Source: Todiramphus chloris collaris
Lineage: Eukaryota > Chordata > Aves > Coraciiformes > Alcedinidae
NCBI GenBank assembly: GCA_025345505.1
Contig: JANVCC010000012.1
Location: 13,801,970 to 13,865,969, forward strand
Length of the DNA stretch: 64,000 nucleotides
Direction of reading: 5' to 3'
The first letter of the stretch is position 1, and every line of letters starts with the position of its first letter. Both the position numbers and the translations under genes were made by a program. Under the pieces are notes generated by a model. It worked only from the letters and a program-made list of their open reading frames with translations. It was not told the origin of the DNA and did no database searches. Of the stretch, positions 26,413 to 41,017 are shown piece after piece.

Positions 26413-27722
26413 CTGTGGAAAAATAAACAAGATTCATTAAAATCAATTATATTTTCCAGAAACTTTATTTGCTCTAACATTCCTGAAAGAATTAAATTTT
26501 GATGACTTAGAGAATTTGAAACTCAAATTATTTTACACTCACTGTTGACTACCAAAAAGCTCTGCAATAAGCTATTGCAAAGGATTGTTTGTTACAATGA
26601 CCTGGCTAAACTCACTTCTAAGTTTTCAACTCTTTCTCTGAAGTTATATTCCACTCTTCATGATTAATTAATTCCACAATAAAAGAAAGGCCTTAAGATG
26701 CCAGGGGATTACACAAATTGCTTTGTACATGGCAATGGCATCATCAGAAATGTAACAATTAGTCGTTTCTCATTGGTTTTCAACACAGCCTTTACTAAAC
26801 ATTCTGCATAATGCAGAAATATCTGTCCTGATCAAGTAATTTTGGGGGACAGAACGAGAGGTTGGAATAAATATTTTTCCTTACCTCAACCCTTGCAAAT
26901 TTGCTCACCTGGTGAAAAAACATTTTCATATTTGTGCAATTAGCCCATTTTTTGACTCTTAAGAGCAGTATGAAAGCAGACAAGTGAACTAAAGGAGCAA
27001 TATACCACTATTTTAATCCTCCAAATCAAGGAGAAAACCTGTTTGTGGTATTCCACAAGGTGAATTGCTTAACATTACAATGGCACTTGAGATTCTCATA
27101 GAGTTTGGAGGTTTCTGCTCTTCTGATTTGTACGATTACACCAGGGTCCAAATTAAGAACAAAACCCTATGTGGAATCATAGAATGCTCTGGGTTGGAAG
27201 GGACCTTTAAAGGTCATCTAATCCAAACCCCCTGCAATGGGCAGGGATATCTTCAACTAGATCAGGTTGCTCAGAGCCCCATCTGACCTGACCTCGAACA
27301 TTTCAGAAGGTGGGGCATCACCTCTCTGGGCAACCTGTTCCAATTTTCACCCTCATAGTAAAAATCTTCTCTCTTGTATCTAGTCTGAATCTCCTCTCTT
27401 TTAGTTTATAAACATTGCCACTTGTCCCATCACAACAGGCTCTACTAAAAAGCTAGTAACCTGAGTGTGCAGCCTAACAAAGACCCCACAGGACCTAAAG
27501 GCAACTTCAGACCACAAAGGTGTTCTGGCATGCAGTTAGTTTGACAGACTGGTTAGTAGTAACCATGGATGATGCTCTTCATACCAGAGCTTGGAAAGCA
27601 AAACCCGAAACCCTATGTTTATTTGAGAAGTGCTCCTGTAGCAGCTAGCCTTTGGGATTTATTTTTTTTTCAAAAATGATTGTTTAGAGAAAGATCTGCC
27701 TAATGTCCAGCTGGTCTCATAC
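26413..27722 (-). other. DMD: DMD intron 72
   Basis: This 1.3-kb intron has one CR1 fragment at 27176-27455 in the DMD orientation. Confidence 0.9.
27176..27455 (-). mobile_element. CR1 LINE 3' fragment
   Basis: The reverse complement of a CR1 3' end starts with 'aatcatagaatgctctggg' and 'ttggaagggacctttaaagg' and continues into 'cacctctctgggcaacctg' and the 'cttgtcccatcacaacagg' block. It is in the DMD orientation. Confidence 0.93.
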
Positions 27723-27788
27723 CTGCTAGCATAATGTTCAATGCGTGAATGAGTATCATCATGTGAAAGCTGAGGGGACGAGGCAGGC
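27723..27788 (-). CDS. DMD: DMD exon 72: alternatively spliced linker
   Basis: This 66-nt exon lies between the acceptor 'ttatag' and the donor 'gtatga'. It completes Ala and encodes PASSPQLSHDDTHSRIEHYA followed by S, leaving AG of an Arg codon shared with exon 73. The segment is Ser/Asp/His-rich and unstructured, just before the syntrophin-binding region. Its length is a multiple of three, so it can be skipped without frame change, as in mammalian exon 71-74 splice forms. Confidence 0.96.
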
Positions 27789-30700
27789 CTATAAGGCAGA
27801 AAACACTGATTAATCACAAACAATACCCCTTAAAAGTAAAAAGACACTTAGCTATGGCTGTACCCTCACATCTCTATGCCTTATGCTTACGCTATGTTTG
27901 TCAAACAGCACGTTATAACTCCAGGCGCTGCATGTGCCTCCTCAAGCCATCGGTGCAGTGCTTTGTGATACCCACACCAGGGATTTTGACCATTTTGCAA
28001 TCCGTCTGTTGAAACAACTCTTCTTAACGCCAGTCCCTGAAGAAACCTTTTCCAAAGGATTTATAAAGGAGCTTTCACTCTGTTTTTCCCTTCATACCTG
28101 CCTCCTTCATTGGTCATTCTGTTTCATACACACAGCCCTGCACCAGCTGCAAAAGACCTACTGGGAACCTCTCTGCTCTCCCTCCCTGCTCCACTGCCTG
28201 CTTCCAGCACATCCCACTTAAAAAAGCCTTGAAGGACTACTCCATGAGCAACTATAAATAAATACAAGAAACGTTAAATGTCTGAAATGAGCCTTTAATA
28301 ACACACTGCAGACACTGATGACTGCCTAGCTTCTTTCCAGAGTTGCAATCTGAACCACAGATCAGTGTGTTACACAGGAGGACACTGTCAACTCTTTTGG
28401 GTTTTCTGCAAATCAAGTGGTATGAGGTCCTCTTCACTGTTTTGTTGATGAAAACAATTCATGGGACTTTCCACATCAGAGTATTGTTTCTTATGGCCTT
28501 AACTGTGTAAAACATCACCATTGAATTATGTTGCCTACACAGTTCAGAGAGCACCCTTTGCTGCTGTGTGGGATTTTGAAAATCTACATGTATCAGGAGG
28601 TGCTGGAATAACAAAAAAAAAAAAAAGGTGCAGCCTCCCAAACTGTATGGCGATCTCATACTTTAGCTAAATTTCATCTTCTCTTTCTTCCATCAAGACA
28701 ATTCTCCTTCTGGAAATCCTGCCTGAGGAAGGACTTTCCCCACCATTTTCAATTGCTGGATACTGTGTTTCAGGTTGGGTCTGCCCCACGGGGACTGCAC
28801 TGCATTGCAAGAGTAGTTAAGTTTTGTATTCACTGGTTATAAACCAGAACCGTAATGATCTTGTGGTTCATAATGCTCCCATGTTAGGAGTTTGATAACC
28901 CTGCAGTAAACCTACTATATTGGTCATCTTCCAGTTCTTTAATCAGCCTGCAAAGGGCTCTAGAAAATTAGGATCCTTCTGAATTCATACATATAGAATA
29001 CAGAAAATTCATCATAATTAATGTCTCTTCTCACAGAACAGCAAAGTTTTTCTCTCTAAAACATTACAGGTCAAGAATCACAAATCTCATTTTGTCTGAA
29101 ATGAGCTTTGGTCTCGGACTGTACTTTACCCATCACATGTTCAAACATTACCACAGCACACCAGAGGATAAATACTTAGTTCACAGACTTCCTCATCATA
29201 GCAGAAATTCATACGGATGGGCAATTGCTTCTCTGCAACTTAATATCCTATTTTGTCTAAGAACATCTACACTGAAGGGAAAGGAGGGTGAAAGGATGCA
29301 ATTTATCTAGAGCAGTGGATTACGGAGCAAGGTAACAACAGTTTTCTGATGAACTGATGCTGCCCCCATTTTTTTATGTTTGACATACAGTAGATGTTGA
29401 GCTGGTCTAAGCCAGTACTATCAATGAAAGAAGAGGTCTTAGTTTCAACGCACACACAAATGTTGCTGCTAATACTGTGTGTAGACTAGGAAATCTGTGT
29501 TAAAAGCAGATTTAGTTATAGTTGGATCAGTCCCTCCTACCCTGGTGTGGCACATGTATTTGTACCAGTATGAAGGACAGAACAGCAACAGGTTGGGACC
29601 AACTGGGCAATGCGGAGATGTCGCTTTTGGCAGTAGTGCAAGACAAAAGACAAACCTGACTGCATGATTGTGAACGTGCTGCTTTGAAACTATGCTTCAA
29701 CTTGAGAAATGAACAAGGTGTGTAATATATACATTTTTTAAAGACAACACAGTGTTTATAACTTGTTGAGGTGATTCTGTCTCTCTGTCAACTGCAGGCA
29801 GGGGGTGAAGCTACATTTCCACGTTTGTCTCTACTTCAGAACATACTCCAATGGACATCTACCTCAAACAGCTTTTAAAAAGTTTGCTTATGAAAGCAAA
29901 CCTGTTGAGATGCACTGCAGTCTTTGTGTTGAATTAACTGCTCAGAGGTACCATTTTGCCAGTATCTGAGCAAGATTGAGAACAACCGTGATGCACTGCA
30001 GGCTGTGATGCAGACATACTGTTAGATGACCATCTGTGCTAGAGCTCTCTGTCCTTCCTTTCTGAGCACACATACTCAGCCCACCTCAGGAGTTCGGACA
30101 GTCAGCAAGAAGGCTGAGAGACACAGCTAGTATTTAGCTCTCCCTTTTACAAAGGCTCCACAGCTGCACTGCTTTAGCTGGGGTCTGCAGGAACAGCCTG
30201 GGGAATTCCAATCAAGTCAAGTGGTGACTGAGTGGCAAATACCACCTCTTGCAATTCCCTGCACATCCAGAGACGTGGCTGTCAGGATGATGGCACTTTT
30301 CTCATTGTTCCACATTTCAGTGATGTTTCTTTAAAGTGTAGTATCAAGTAAACGGTATTTGTGCCACTGACAGATCACAGTCCAAGTAAAAATATGCAAT
30401 TTTTCAAAAAATGTGTGAACTGTCCCTTTAATGGCTGACAAGTAGAGTATCTGTGCAAAATACTGGAAAATAAGAAGTCAGAATAACTAATTTCAAATAA
30501 AAATATCTAAGTATGTATTTATAAACAGTTCCATGTATAACACACAGTGATGTCAGAATAGCACTAGCATTTGCTGAAGGCTGCCAGGTTATGCTCTTCT
30601 GCGGTACTTTGAAGATCACCAGAAGACTGGTGTGAAAGCACCAGAAAAAGGCAAGATCTTAGAAAACAGGGCAAACTTTTACGGTAACCAGAATAAGAGG

Positions 30701-32352
30701 TTTGAGTGCTGAAGCTGGGATCAGCCCTGTAACTGAGAAAGAGTTTAAACCCGGGCAGCTCAGGAACTTGTGTTTTAACTCAGGTGGTCTAGCATGAAGG
30801 AAAGGAAAAAAGTCAGGAGAACAAAATGAAGAGCAACCCTTTATAGCCACTATTCATTTCTTCATTTTCTGCTTTCTCGTCAGACCAGATGAAAGAATTG
30901 TGCTCAGGAAGGATAAAAGGTGCTACCTCTCCATACAAGTCCTGCTTCTCAGTATTTCTCAAGTTTTCTGAAGAAAAGTTCAACATGAGAGTTGAACTCC
31001 CTGCAGTACACAGAACCAAAGCTATGTTGTGAAGCTAACAGTGTGATGTTATTACTGTAAGTACCTAGAATTAAGCACGTTATGGCAGCTTAGTTTCACG
31101 TTCTGTCAGACACAGAAATGGCATCCCATATTATCCAAGCTTTCTTTAAATGTTACTTTTAATGTTGCAATTGTTCTAAAGGGTAAGAAATCTAGATCCA
31201 TAGTTGTATATATATAGTATGCTGCAATCATCCCCAGATGCGTGTATAAGCAAAAGAGTATCCTAAAGTTCAAAGCCCCTCTATTTCAGCCTGACTCCAG
31301 TCTTTTGGTGTTTTCTGTGGGTGAATCCTCAACCATATGAGGTTTGCAGTACTACATGTGTTTCTTGGTTGCTTAATTTCCTAGAGGTAGAGCACTTGAC
31401 TTCCCAATGGTTTGTGCTCCAAATGAAAATTATAAATCAGTATTCCAATATATACATTTCACTGTTGTTTATTCTACCAAAAATTCAATGAAGGTGCAAG
31501 CCATATACATTTCACCATATAGAAATATATAAAATTCTATTTTTAAGTTTCTCATGAGTTATCAATATATGAATTAAAAATAATTCTTATTTAACATTGT
31601 TCTAAAATCATCCATGTAACACTAGTAGTAGCAAATGCCACAGTGGTAAGTACACATATCTTTAGTTTATGCTGAGGGTATTACTGCAACACTAAGACAA
31701 TGCACGTGCAGGAATGGTGCAAGAATGAAAATCCATTTCATAGCTAAAAAATCTTGCTTTTTTAGCTTCTGAAAAAAAATACAGTAAACATTTCCCCATT
31801 TCAACCTGCCTTCACAGATCTTACTGTACCTAAAAAACTGTAATAAGATATTCAGTGAGTTTAGGATTAACTGGGGCACACAAGCTTGGAAGTGTGCACA
31901 GTTCTACGTAAAACCAAATGATAGCTGTATCTACAAAACAATGTCATTCCGGAAACTGAATTAAATCCATCAAGTTCAACTTCTGTCTTTCAAAAAACAA
32001 TTAGTATACATTCAGAGCGATAGACACATATCCAGAAACACAGGTTTTTAAGTGACAAACTCTCAATAAGCATTAGTAGGACTGCACCAAAATTCCTGTT
32101 AATCCGATGAAAATACATACTCCAGAAAGAGTATACAGTACACAATCCACAATTGCTGGGAATTCCTGGATTTATGCCATTCTACTCATTAGGGATCAAA
32201 ACGTTCCTTCAGAGAGTGCACCAAAGAAAATAATCATAAAGAAAGAAGGAAATGAACTTATGTAAAACTAAACAAAGAAACAACAAAAAAAAAAGTGAGG
32301 GAACGCAGCAGCAGTAGCAGCAGCAGCAGCACACTTCAGCAAAAGTACTCAC
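27789..32352 (-). other. DMD: DMD intron 71
   Basis: This intron is about 4.6 kb. Directly after the donor lies a CTG/TGC repeat (32305-32332) followed by a T tract on the transcript strand. No transposon is recognised in the remainder. Confidence 0.9.
32305..32332 (-). repeat. (CTG/TGC)n repeat just downstream of exon 71
   Basis: The plus strand reads GCA units with one GTA interruption, so the DMD transcript carries about nine UGC/CUG units with one CUA. The run begins about 20 nt after the exon 71 donor and is followed about 10 nt later by a ten-base U tract. Confidence 0.95.
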
Positions 32353-32391
32353 GCAGAATCTACTGGCCAGAAGTTGATCAGAGTAACAGGA
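32353..32391 (-). CDS. DMD: DMD exon 71: 39-nt alternatively spliced exon
   Basis: This is a 39-nt exon with the acceptor 'cttgcag' and the donor 'gtgagt'. It completes Thr and encodes PVTLINFWPVDS, leaving GC of an Ala codon. Its length is divisible by three, so skipping it keeps frame. Exon 71, alone or with 72-74, is known to be skipped in mammalian Dp71 and other brain isoforms. The flanks here carry strong splicing context: a CU-rich tract just upstream and a CUG/UGC repeat followed by a U tract just downstream. Confidence 0.96.
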
Positions 32392-32393
32392 CT

Positions 32394-32432
32394 GCAAGAC
32401 AAAAAATGAGGAGGTGAAGAGAGAGGCAGAAG
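32394..32432 (-). promoter_or_regulatory. CU-rich polypyrimidine tract upstream of exon 71
   Basis: On the transcript strand this tract is nearly all pyrimidine and contains 'cttctgcctctctcttc' and a U6 run before the acceptor. UCUU and CUCUCU words are the preferred targets of PTB-family splicing repressors. The role is inferred; the composition is directly visible. Confidence 0.55.
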
Positions 32433-32696
32433 AAACTCAGCAGCAAAATAATTACAGAAAGGTTTAAAAAAAAAAGTAAAAGTAAAAGAAAATAAATCAC
32501 AACAACTAAAAAACAGAAATCCAACAGACTGACATGAATGACTCTGAAGAGCAACCAACCAAAACATGAGAAAAAAACTGAAATCTAAAAAAAGAGGAAA
32601 AGAGTGAGAGAACAAGCTGCGCACAATTGCCATTTAACAACTGATTAAACTTTTTTTACCAAAAAAAAAAAAATAAAAGGCACCTGGGTTAACTCA

Positions 32697-32702
32697 TTTA
32701 TT
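32697..32702 (-). promoter_or_regulatory. Candidate polyadenylation signal in intron 70 (Dp40-like isoform)
   Basis: AATAAA on the transcript strand, 484 nt past the end of exon 70 and the first such hexamer in intron 70. A U-rich run follows about 15-40 nt downstream, as expected for a cleavage element. In mammals the short isoform Dp40 ends after exon 70 by polyadenylation in intron 70, and here the retained intron gives a stop directly after the split Thr codon. Confidence 0.45.
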
Positions 32703-33184
32703 TCTCCACATACATCATTATTGCTTTTTTTTTTTTTCTCATAAAGACTTCAAAGCTATTTAATAAGACTAAATTTGTAGGGTGAGAAAAGAAGAAATAA
32801 GCTGGGAAGCTTGCAAACATAGCAGCCTAATTCAAAAAATAAAACCACAGAAAGATACCCATTTTGAAGAAAATAAAAATTTAATGAAGAGATCATTAGT
32901 CTACAAATTGCCATATCAAACTTAGAACTTTATAAGGCTGTCAGTAAGATGGGTGTTTCTCTTCTGCTAACTGGAGTTGAAGTTCCTGTATAAGGACAGG
33001 TTAAAACAGATAAAGGCAATGGCAATTGGAATCCCAGCTTGTGTTTTCCTGCCAGCTGAGGTTAACAGAAATGAAAGAAATAAGGAAGCTTTATGCATTT
33101 AGGAAGTGAAGGGAGTTGGCACCAGCTGGGGACCTCAAAGAGCATCGCAAATGAATTGCTACTTAGACACTTCAGAGCTACTCA

Positions 33185-33466
<282 letters not shown>

Positions 33467-35529
33467 TTATTTATTTATCACTATCACCTTACAATGTACA
33501 ACACAGTGATACCACTAGTGAGGAGGCAGAAGGAAGAAAGAGAAGCTCCAAAAACCCCTAACAGGCTGATACCTCATCTCAGGTGATCCCATGAGGAGAA
33601 GCAAGAATTAGACAAGAATTTGCCATTTCCTCATCTGGCTTGGGGGATTCTCTGTCTGCTTCTTGTTCAGCACTAAAATGGCTGTAATGGAGGATACACA
33701 GGTGGTCTGTGTGTCTAGTCAGCTGCTTCATTGGCTGGATCCTGACTCTTATCACATGCTTATCATCTATACCTTGTCAGTCCATGAAAGTCAGACCTGT
33801 ACTCTGAGTTCGTTTTCTTTCCAGTTTCCTTTCTCAGTCTCCTCTGCCATTAATATTTTGATCAAAGAGAAATAATAAGCAGGTGAGAGCTGCCAAAAGC
33901 TCTCAGATCAGTTGTTTCTTCCTGCACCTGTTTAATCTGAAGCTTGCTGGCATTTAAATCAATACCCTGAGGAGAGTACAATTTCCGCAAAGTTTTCTAC
34001 TCCCTTGCCTGCAATCAGTTTTCCCTGCTGCTGTAGAGACCAGCAGAGGAGCACAAAGCAGAGTTAGTTTCCTAAAGACCAGAATGAAGCAGGAAGAGTT
34101 CAAAGGATGTCTTCTGGGAAGATGCAAGACTTCTTGTGAGCCTGATTAAGAGTCAGGAGATTTTCTGAAAATTTTTAATGGAAGACTTCAGTTACTTTAG
34201 TCAAGCTGCTTTCCCTTCTCCGCACCTTGCAGAGACACTTGGCTCTGAAATACTGCTCTTCTACAGCAATTTACGTTCTTCCTGACCCACATAACGATAT
34301 TGCTTCTCCAGTGTATCTAATTTGAAGGAAAGAAATGAGGGAAAATTTAATCTTTCTGACATTTTTTAATGAGTTCTATGCCTTCTATTTAGAGAGGAAG
34401 GAGGTGCTGGGACCTATCAGTCAAGCCAGCCTTCACAGAGCTGCCGAAACACACATGTATATGATTTTAACAGTTACCTGGGTAGAAAAAATTAAGCATG
34501 TCCTGGAAAATAATCTGGAGAAAGACTGAAATGCTTTAACTGAAAGGATAAACATTATCTTTGTACTGATGACACCTACAAGTTTCATGTAAAGAAAGAA
34601 TCTGGCTCTCTTTCTGGTCAGTCTGTCTGGTAGGAAGATTTGGTGTGAGCAATGACTGTCAGAGAAGTGACACAGCAGAACCTACAAGCCACTACAGCAG
34701 CATCTGCATTTTCAAAAAACTGAGATAATGCTCAATAATATTATCACTTCCTCAATACATCAGAAGTAAAGACATTTTAGGGAAAGGAAGGATTAAATAC
34801 GGCCAGGCCACCCAGAGGTCTTTGGAAAGGGGATTTACAGAGGTGTCCTCACACACTCCAGCAGGAGGGAATTCCCTCTGCTGAGCCTGTGTGCTGAATG
34901 CTGGATCCCTCTGCTGAGTTTGCAATGCCTGCTAGAAGTGCTCCTAAGCAGGTCTACATCAGGACAACACACAGAGCACATCAGCTGGGAACAGAGAAAA
35001 ACCCTTAATACTTAGTCTCGGTATAAATGGAATAAGCACAGCTTCCCATCCAGTTTGTTCACCTGTGTCATTTATAAGCATTTATTCCTGCCTTGTCTAC
35101 TTTCAATGTTGTGAACACTTTTGATTGCATTTGACTGTGAACCTTCGGCATGACAACCAAATAGTAAAATGGTGTTTTCACAGAAACATCCTCATCTTGA
35201 TGTTATCCCAAAAAGAAAATGTCCTTTAGTGACAACTGGAAGCACCAGGCACCTATCATACAATCCAACTGCCATTGAAAAAATGTTCAAGGAGTACAAG
35301 AAAGGCAAAAAAATGAGTGATTATTATGTGGACAAGACAATTAACCGATGCTATTTTCAGTCAAACTTTCTGATTTAGTCCACAGATGTTTTATTGCATG
35401 TGATTTTCAGAGTAAAATCATCAAAACCAAAATTATCAGCAGAACTGGTTTACAAGGAAGAAACAGTGGAGTTTCAGCATCCCAGCTCTCTTAAGTCAAA
35501 GCAATACATAGGCAGCAGGGTTGAACATG

Positions 35530-35577
35530 TTCCAAAACTATTCCAAAACCAAAAGTATTGCAAAACCAAAAGTATTT
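35530..35577. repeat. 17-bp tandem duplication
   Basis: The word 'caaaaccaaaagtatt' occurs twice in a row, with a partial third copy to the left ('ccaaaactatt'). Confidence 0.8.
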
Positions 35578-37836
35578 CATAAGAAATAGTTCTTCTTATG
35601 TGAATCTTACCACCATCTGACTTTGCTCAGTTTGATTTAAGAAAGTGCCTTACCAAACCCGTATCCCAGATCTCAGCCCTGCCTGTAAACACTAGCTGTA
35701 CACAGGTATCTCAGTTTGACAAGCTGCCTCCTAACAGCATGCTTTTTATGCTGGTGTGTCACTGTTCGTTAAACCCCCACAGAAAAATGATCCTACATTT
35801 AAGTCCCAGCCTAGAAGTTGTCTTCTATGCTTTATTTGTAACCTCTTTAAAAGTCACCTCTCTCAACAATAAATCAAGCTGTGTTGCTTTCAGGAATAAC
35901 TGTTGCAGTTTTTCTGTCTAACTTAAAATGAGGGAACTGCCTTGCCTGTTTTCAGCCTCAACCTTTTGCAGTAGAGGAAAAGTTGCCACTTCTCCCAGAT
36001 ACTTAGCATGAGTTCTCAAATCTAAGCAGAATTAAAGACTGCAATGCTCCAAAATTTCCTGAAAGTAAGGGGGGTGTGAATAAATAACACTTCATTGTGC
36101 ACATTTAGCTATTCCAAAGATCTATCAAAGAAAGCATCACATGCCTTCTGCCTACCAAAATGCATTTTAAGGTGAGAGCTTTGTCTGGATTAAAAGGAAA
36201 AAATGCTCTGTCACCTGCAACCCCCTTTTCATTCATTTACAAAACAATTACATACTAGACATGATAGCTTCAGTGCATGTCTTGTTCAGTCACACAGTAC
36301 TTGGGTTTATTTTTTCAATAGCAGCAACACAAAAAGATCAGGGCTTGCTGTGCGTCACATTCACTTCCCCCCCCTCTAGTTAATCCTTCTCTAATTCAAC
36401 TGGATGCTGGTGCAGCCAGGCACAGCACATTAACACGGGCTGCTGGAGTTCAGGATTCACAAAAAAATGTACTGTCTGTGAATGGTTCTTTATTCTGATC
36501 CAGCAATCTGGATGCAGTTGCAGGTTTTCTGTTCACCACCGTCTTCGCCTGTTGGTAATCTGTATTTTAAGGGATAACAGAAACCTGCCAGACCCCATGC
36601 TGCAGGGTTTGCAGGCTGGGGGGTGGGTGTGTGTCTCACAAACCTTTTTTGTTTCTCTCTCCTCAAAACATGTCTTACGAACAGGTTTAAGAAAACAGTA
36701 GTGAGATGTTGGTTTGTGCACTCTCTTCACAAATCTCCAGTGTCACTTGTTAGCAAGAACAAGAGCGGCAAACTGCAGAACAAAACTGTAGCCAATGCAG
36801 TAAGAAGGTATTGGGCTGCAGCTGGAAGGAATGCTCTAACACAGTCACTTGCTCACTCGCTCTGCCCAAGACTCAGATCATGAGATGCTGCCCTAGGAAC
36901 GCCTGCAATGGAAAAATCTGTTCAGACCTGCCCAGGCAGTGCCAGAACTTCCCTCTGACTTGTACAGTAGTTCAGGCAAACCGTCCTTTTCCAGCAACCT
37001 CAGCCCCTGAGGGACGACACTGAAAAGCAGCAGCCAACAAATACTGACAAAAAGCTAGCAAATGCACATTAGTTGCCCTTGCAGAGATTCAGATTAAATA
37101 TTGCCATTTAAATGCTACAGTATAAGTTGATAGATAATGTAAATAAATATACATAAATGAAAACTAACAGAAGAACTGGTTTTGCTTTACTATAATATTT
37201 TAGGGGAATAATTTTTTGTCTCCTTTTCCTAAGTTTCTAAGAAAAGCTGAGAGTGTCTACTTCATTTTGGTCATGCCTTTTTTGTTTAGATGAAGATGTA
37301 ATGACCGTTCATTTAATTTTACAAAGCTAGCCCATGTATAATTTTGATGCTTTGTTTTCACCACTTTATTTCACCAGCAGATGAAAGTACAAAACTAAAG
37401 ACCATCCCATTACACCAGGAAATGGCAAACAGAGAGTGCACTGCTTCAAGACCACCACAAACAATAGCAAAGACAGCTGAAAGCTCAGTTGTGCTGCATT
37501 GTGGAATGACAACTTGAGAAATCCTCTAATTTATGCTCCTCTGCGCTGGTTGTGAGTGTCCAAAAAGAAAAAGGAGCACACTGAGGAAATATTACGGAAT
37601 TTCCTTTGCCAGCTGTCTGGTATGAAAGAAATGTTTACACAAAAGCAATCCTTTTGAGAGCTGTGAAACAAAGGTGAAGACTCTCACAACACCATCACTG
37701 CAGCACATCTGCTTTGTGTTTCACTGAACACCCTGACTTCCAGTCTTTAGAAATCAAGTCTAACTTTCTACTCTTGAGATCTTCCCTGATATTTTATATC
37801 ATCAAGTGATCATACAGTACAAAGGTACGACTAAAT

Positions 37837-38141
37837 AGAATCATAGAATTGTCCGGGTTGGAAGGGACCTTAAAGATCATCTAGTTCCAACCTCCCTGCC
37901 AATGGCAGGGACATCTCCCACTAGAGCACGTTGCTCAGAGCCCCATCCAGCCTGGGCTTAAAAACTTCCAGGGATGGGGCTTCCACCACCTCTCTGGGCA
38001 ACTGTCCCAGTGTCTCACAACCCTCATGGTGCAGAAATTCTTCCTAATGTCTAACCTAAATAGACCTATCTCTAGTTTTAATCCATTCCCTCTAGTCCTA
38101 TCACTGCCCGACAGCCTAAAAAGTCCCTCAGATTTCTTGTA
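37837..38141 (-). mobile_element. CR1 LINE 3' fragment
   Basis: A typical CR1 3' end in reverse complement, with 'agaatcatagaattg', 'ggttggaagggacctt', 'ccacctctctgggcaact' and 'ctagtcctatcactgcc', ending near 'aaaaagtccctcag'. It is in the DMD orientation. Its truncated 5' side abuts a small tandem duplication. Confidence 0.94.
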
Positions 38142-38185
38142 AAGAAATTTTAAAATACAATAGTAAAGAATTTTAAAATACAATC
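38139..38185. repeat. 23-bp tandem duplication next to a CR1 5' end
   Basis: The units 'gtaaagaaattttaaaatac' and 'gtaaagaattttaaaatac', each followed by 'aat', sit head to tail and differ by one base in an A run. Confidence 0.85.
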
Positions 38186-38486
38186 ATAGTATTGTGGGGA
38201 AAACAAGTGAACTGGCAACTTGCTGAGGATTAGAAGAAAAATCTCACACCAATACAGATAAAACATTAGGTGGCACCTAAGTTACAAATGAGTATACACA
38301 CAAAAACCAGGCTTCCTGCAGGATCCATAAAGTGAACTATGGCACTGAACATGGAACAAGTCATTATTATGCAGTAATACCTAACAACACAGCGCTGCAC
38401 AATGAACTTCAATTTACTTAAACCATCAGAGTATCCTTTACTAAGCATCAAACACTCCTGGCATGGAGGGTATTAAAGGTGATTTA

Positions 38487-41017
<2,531 letters not shown>

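Noticed and set aside
35169..35378. 69-codon Lys-rich plus-strand open frame
   Set aside because: It resembles a processed pseudogene fragment at first sight, but no family could be recognised and no poly-A or target duplication is seen.
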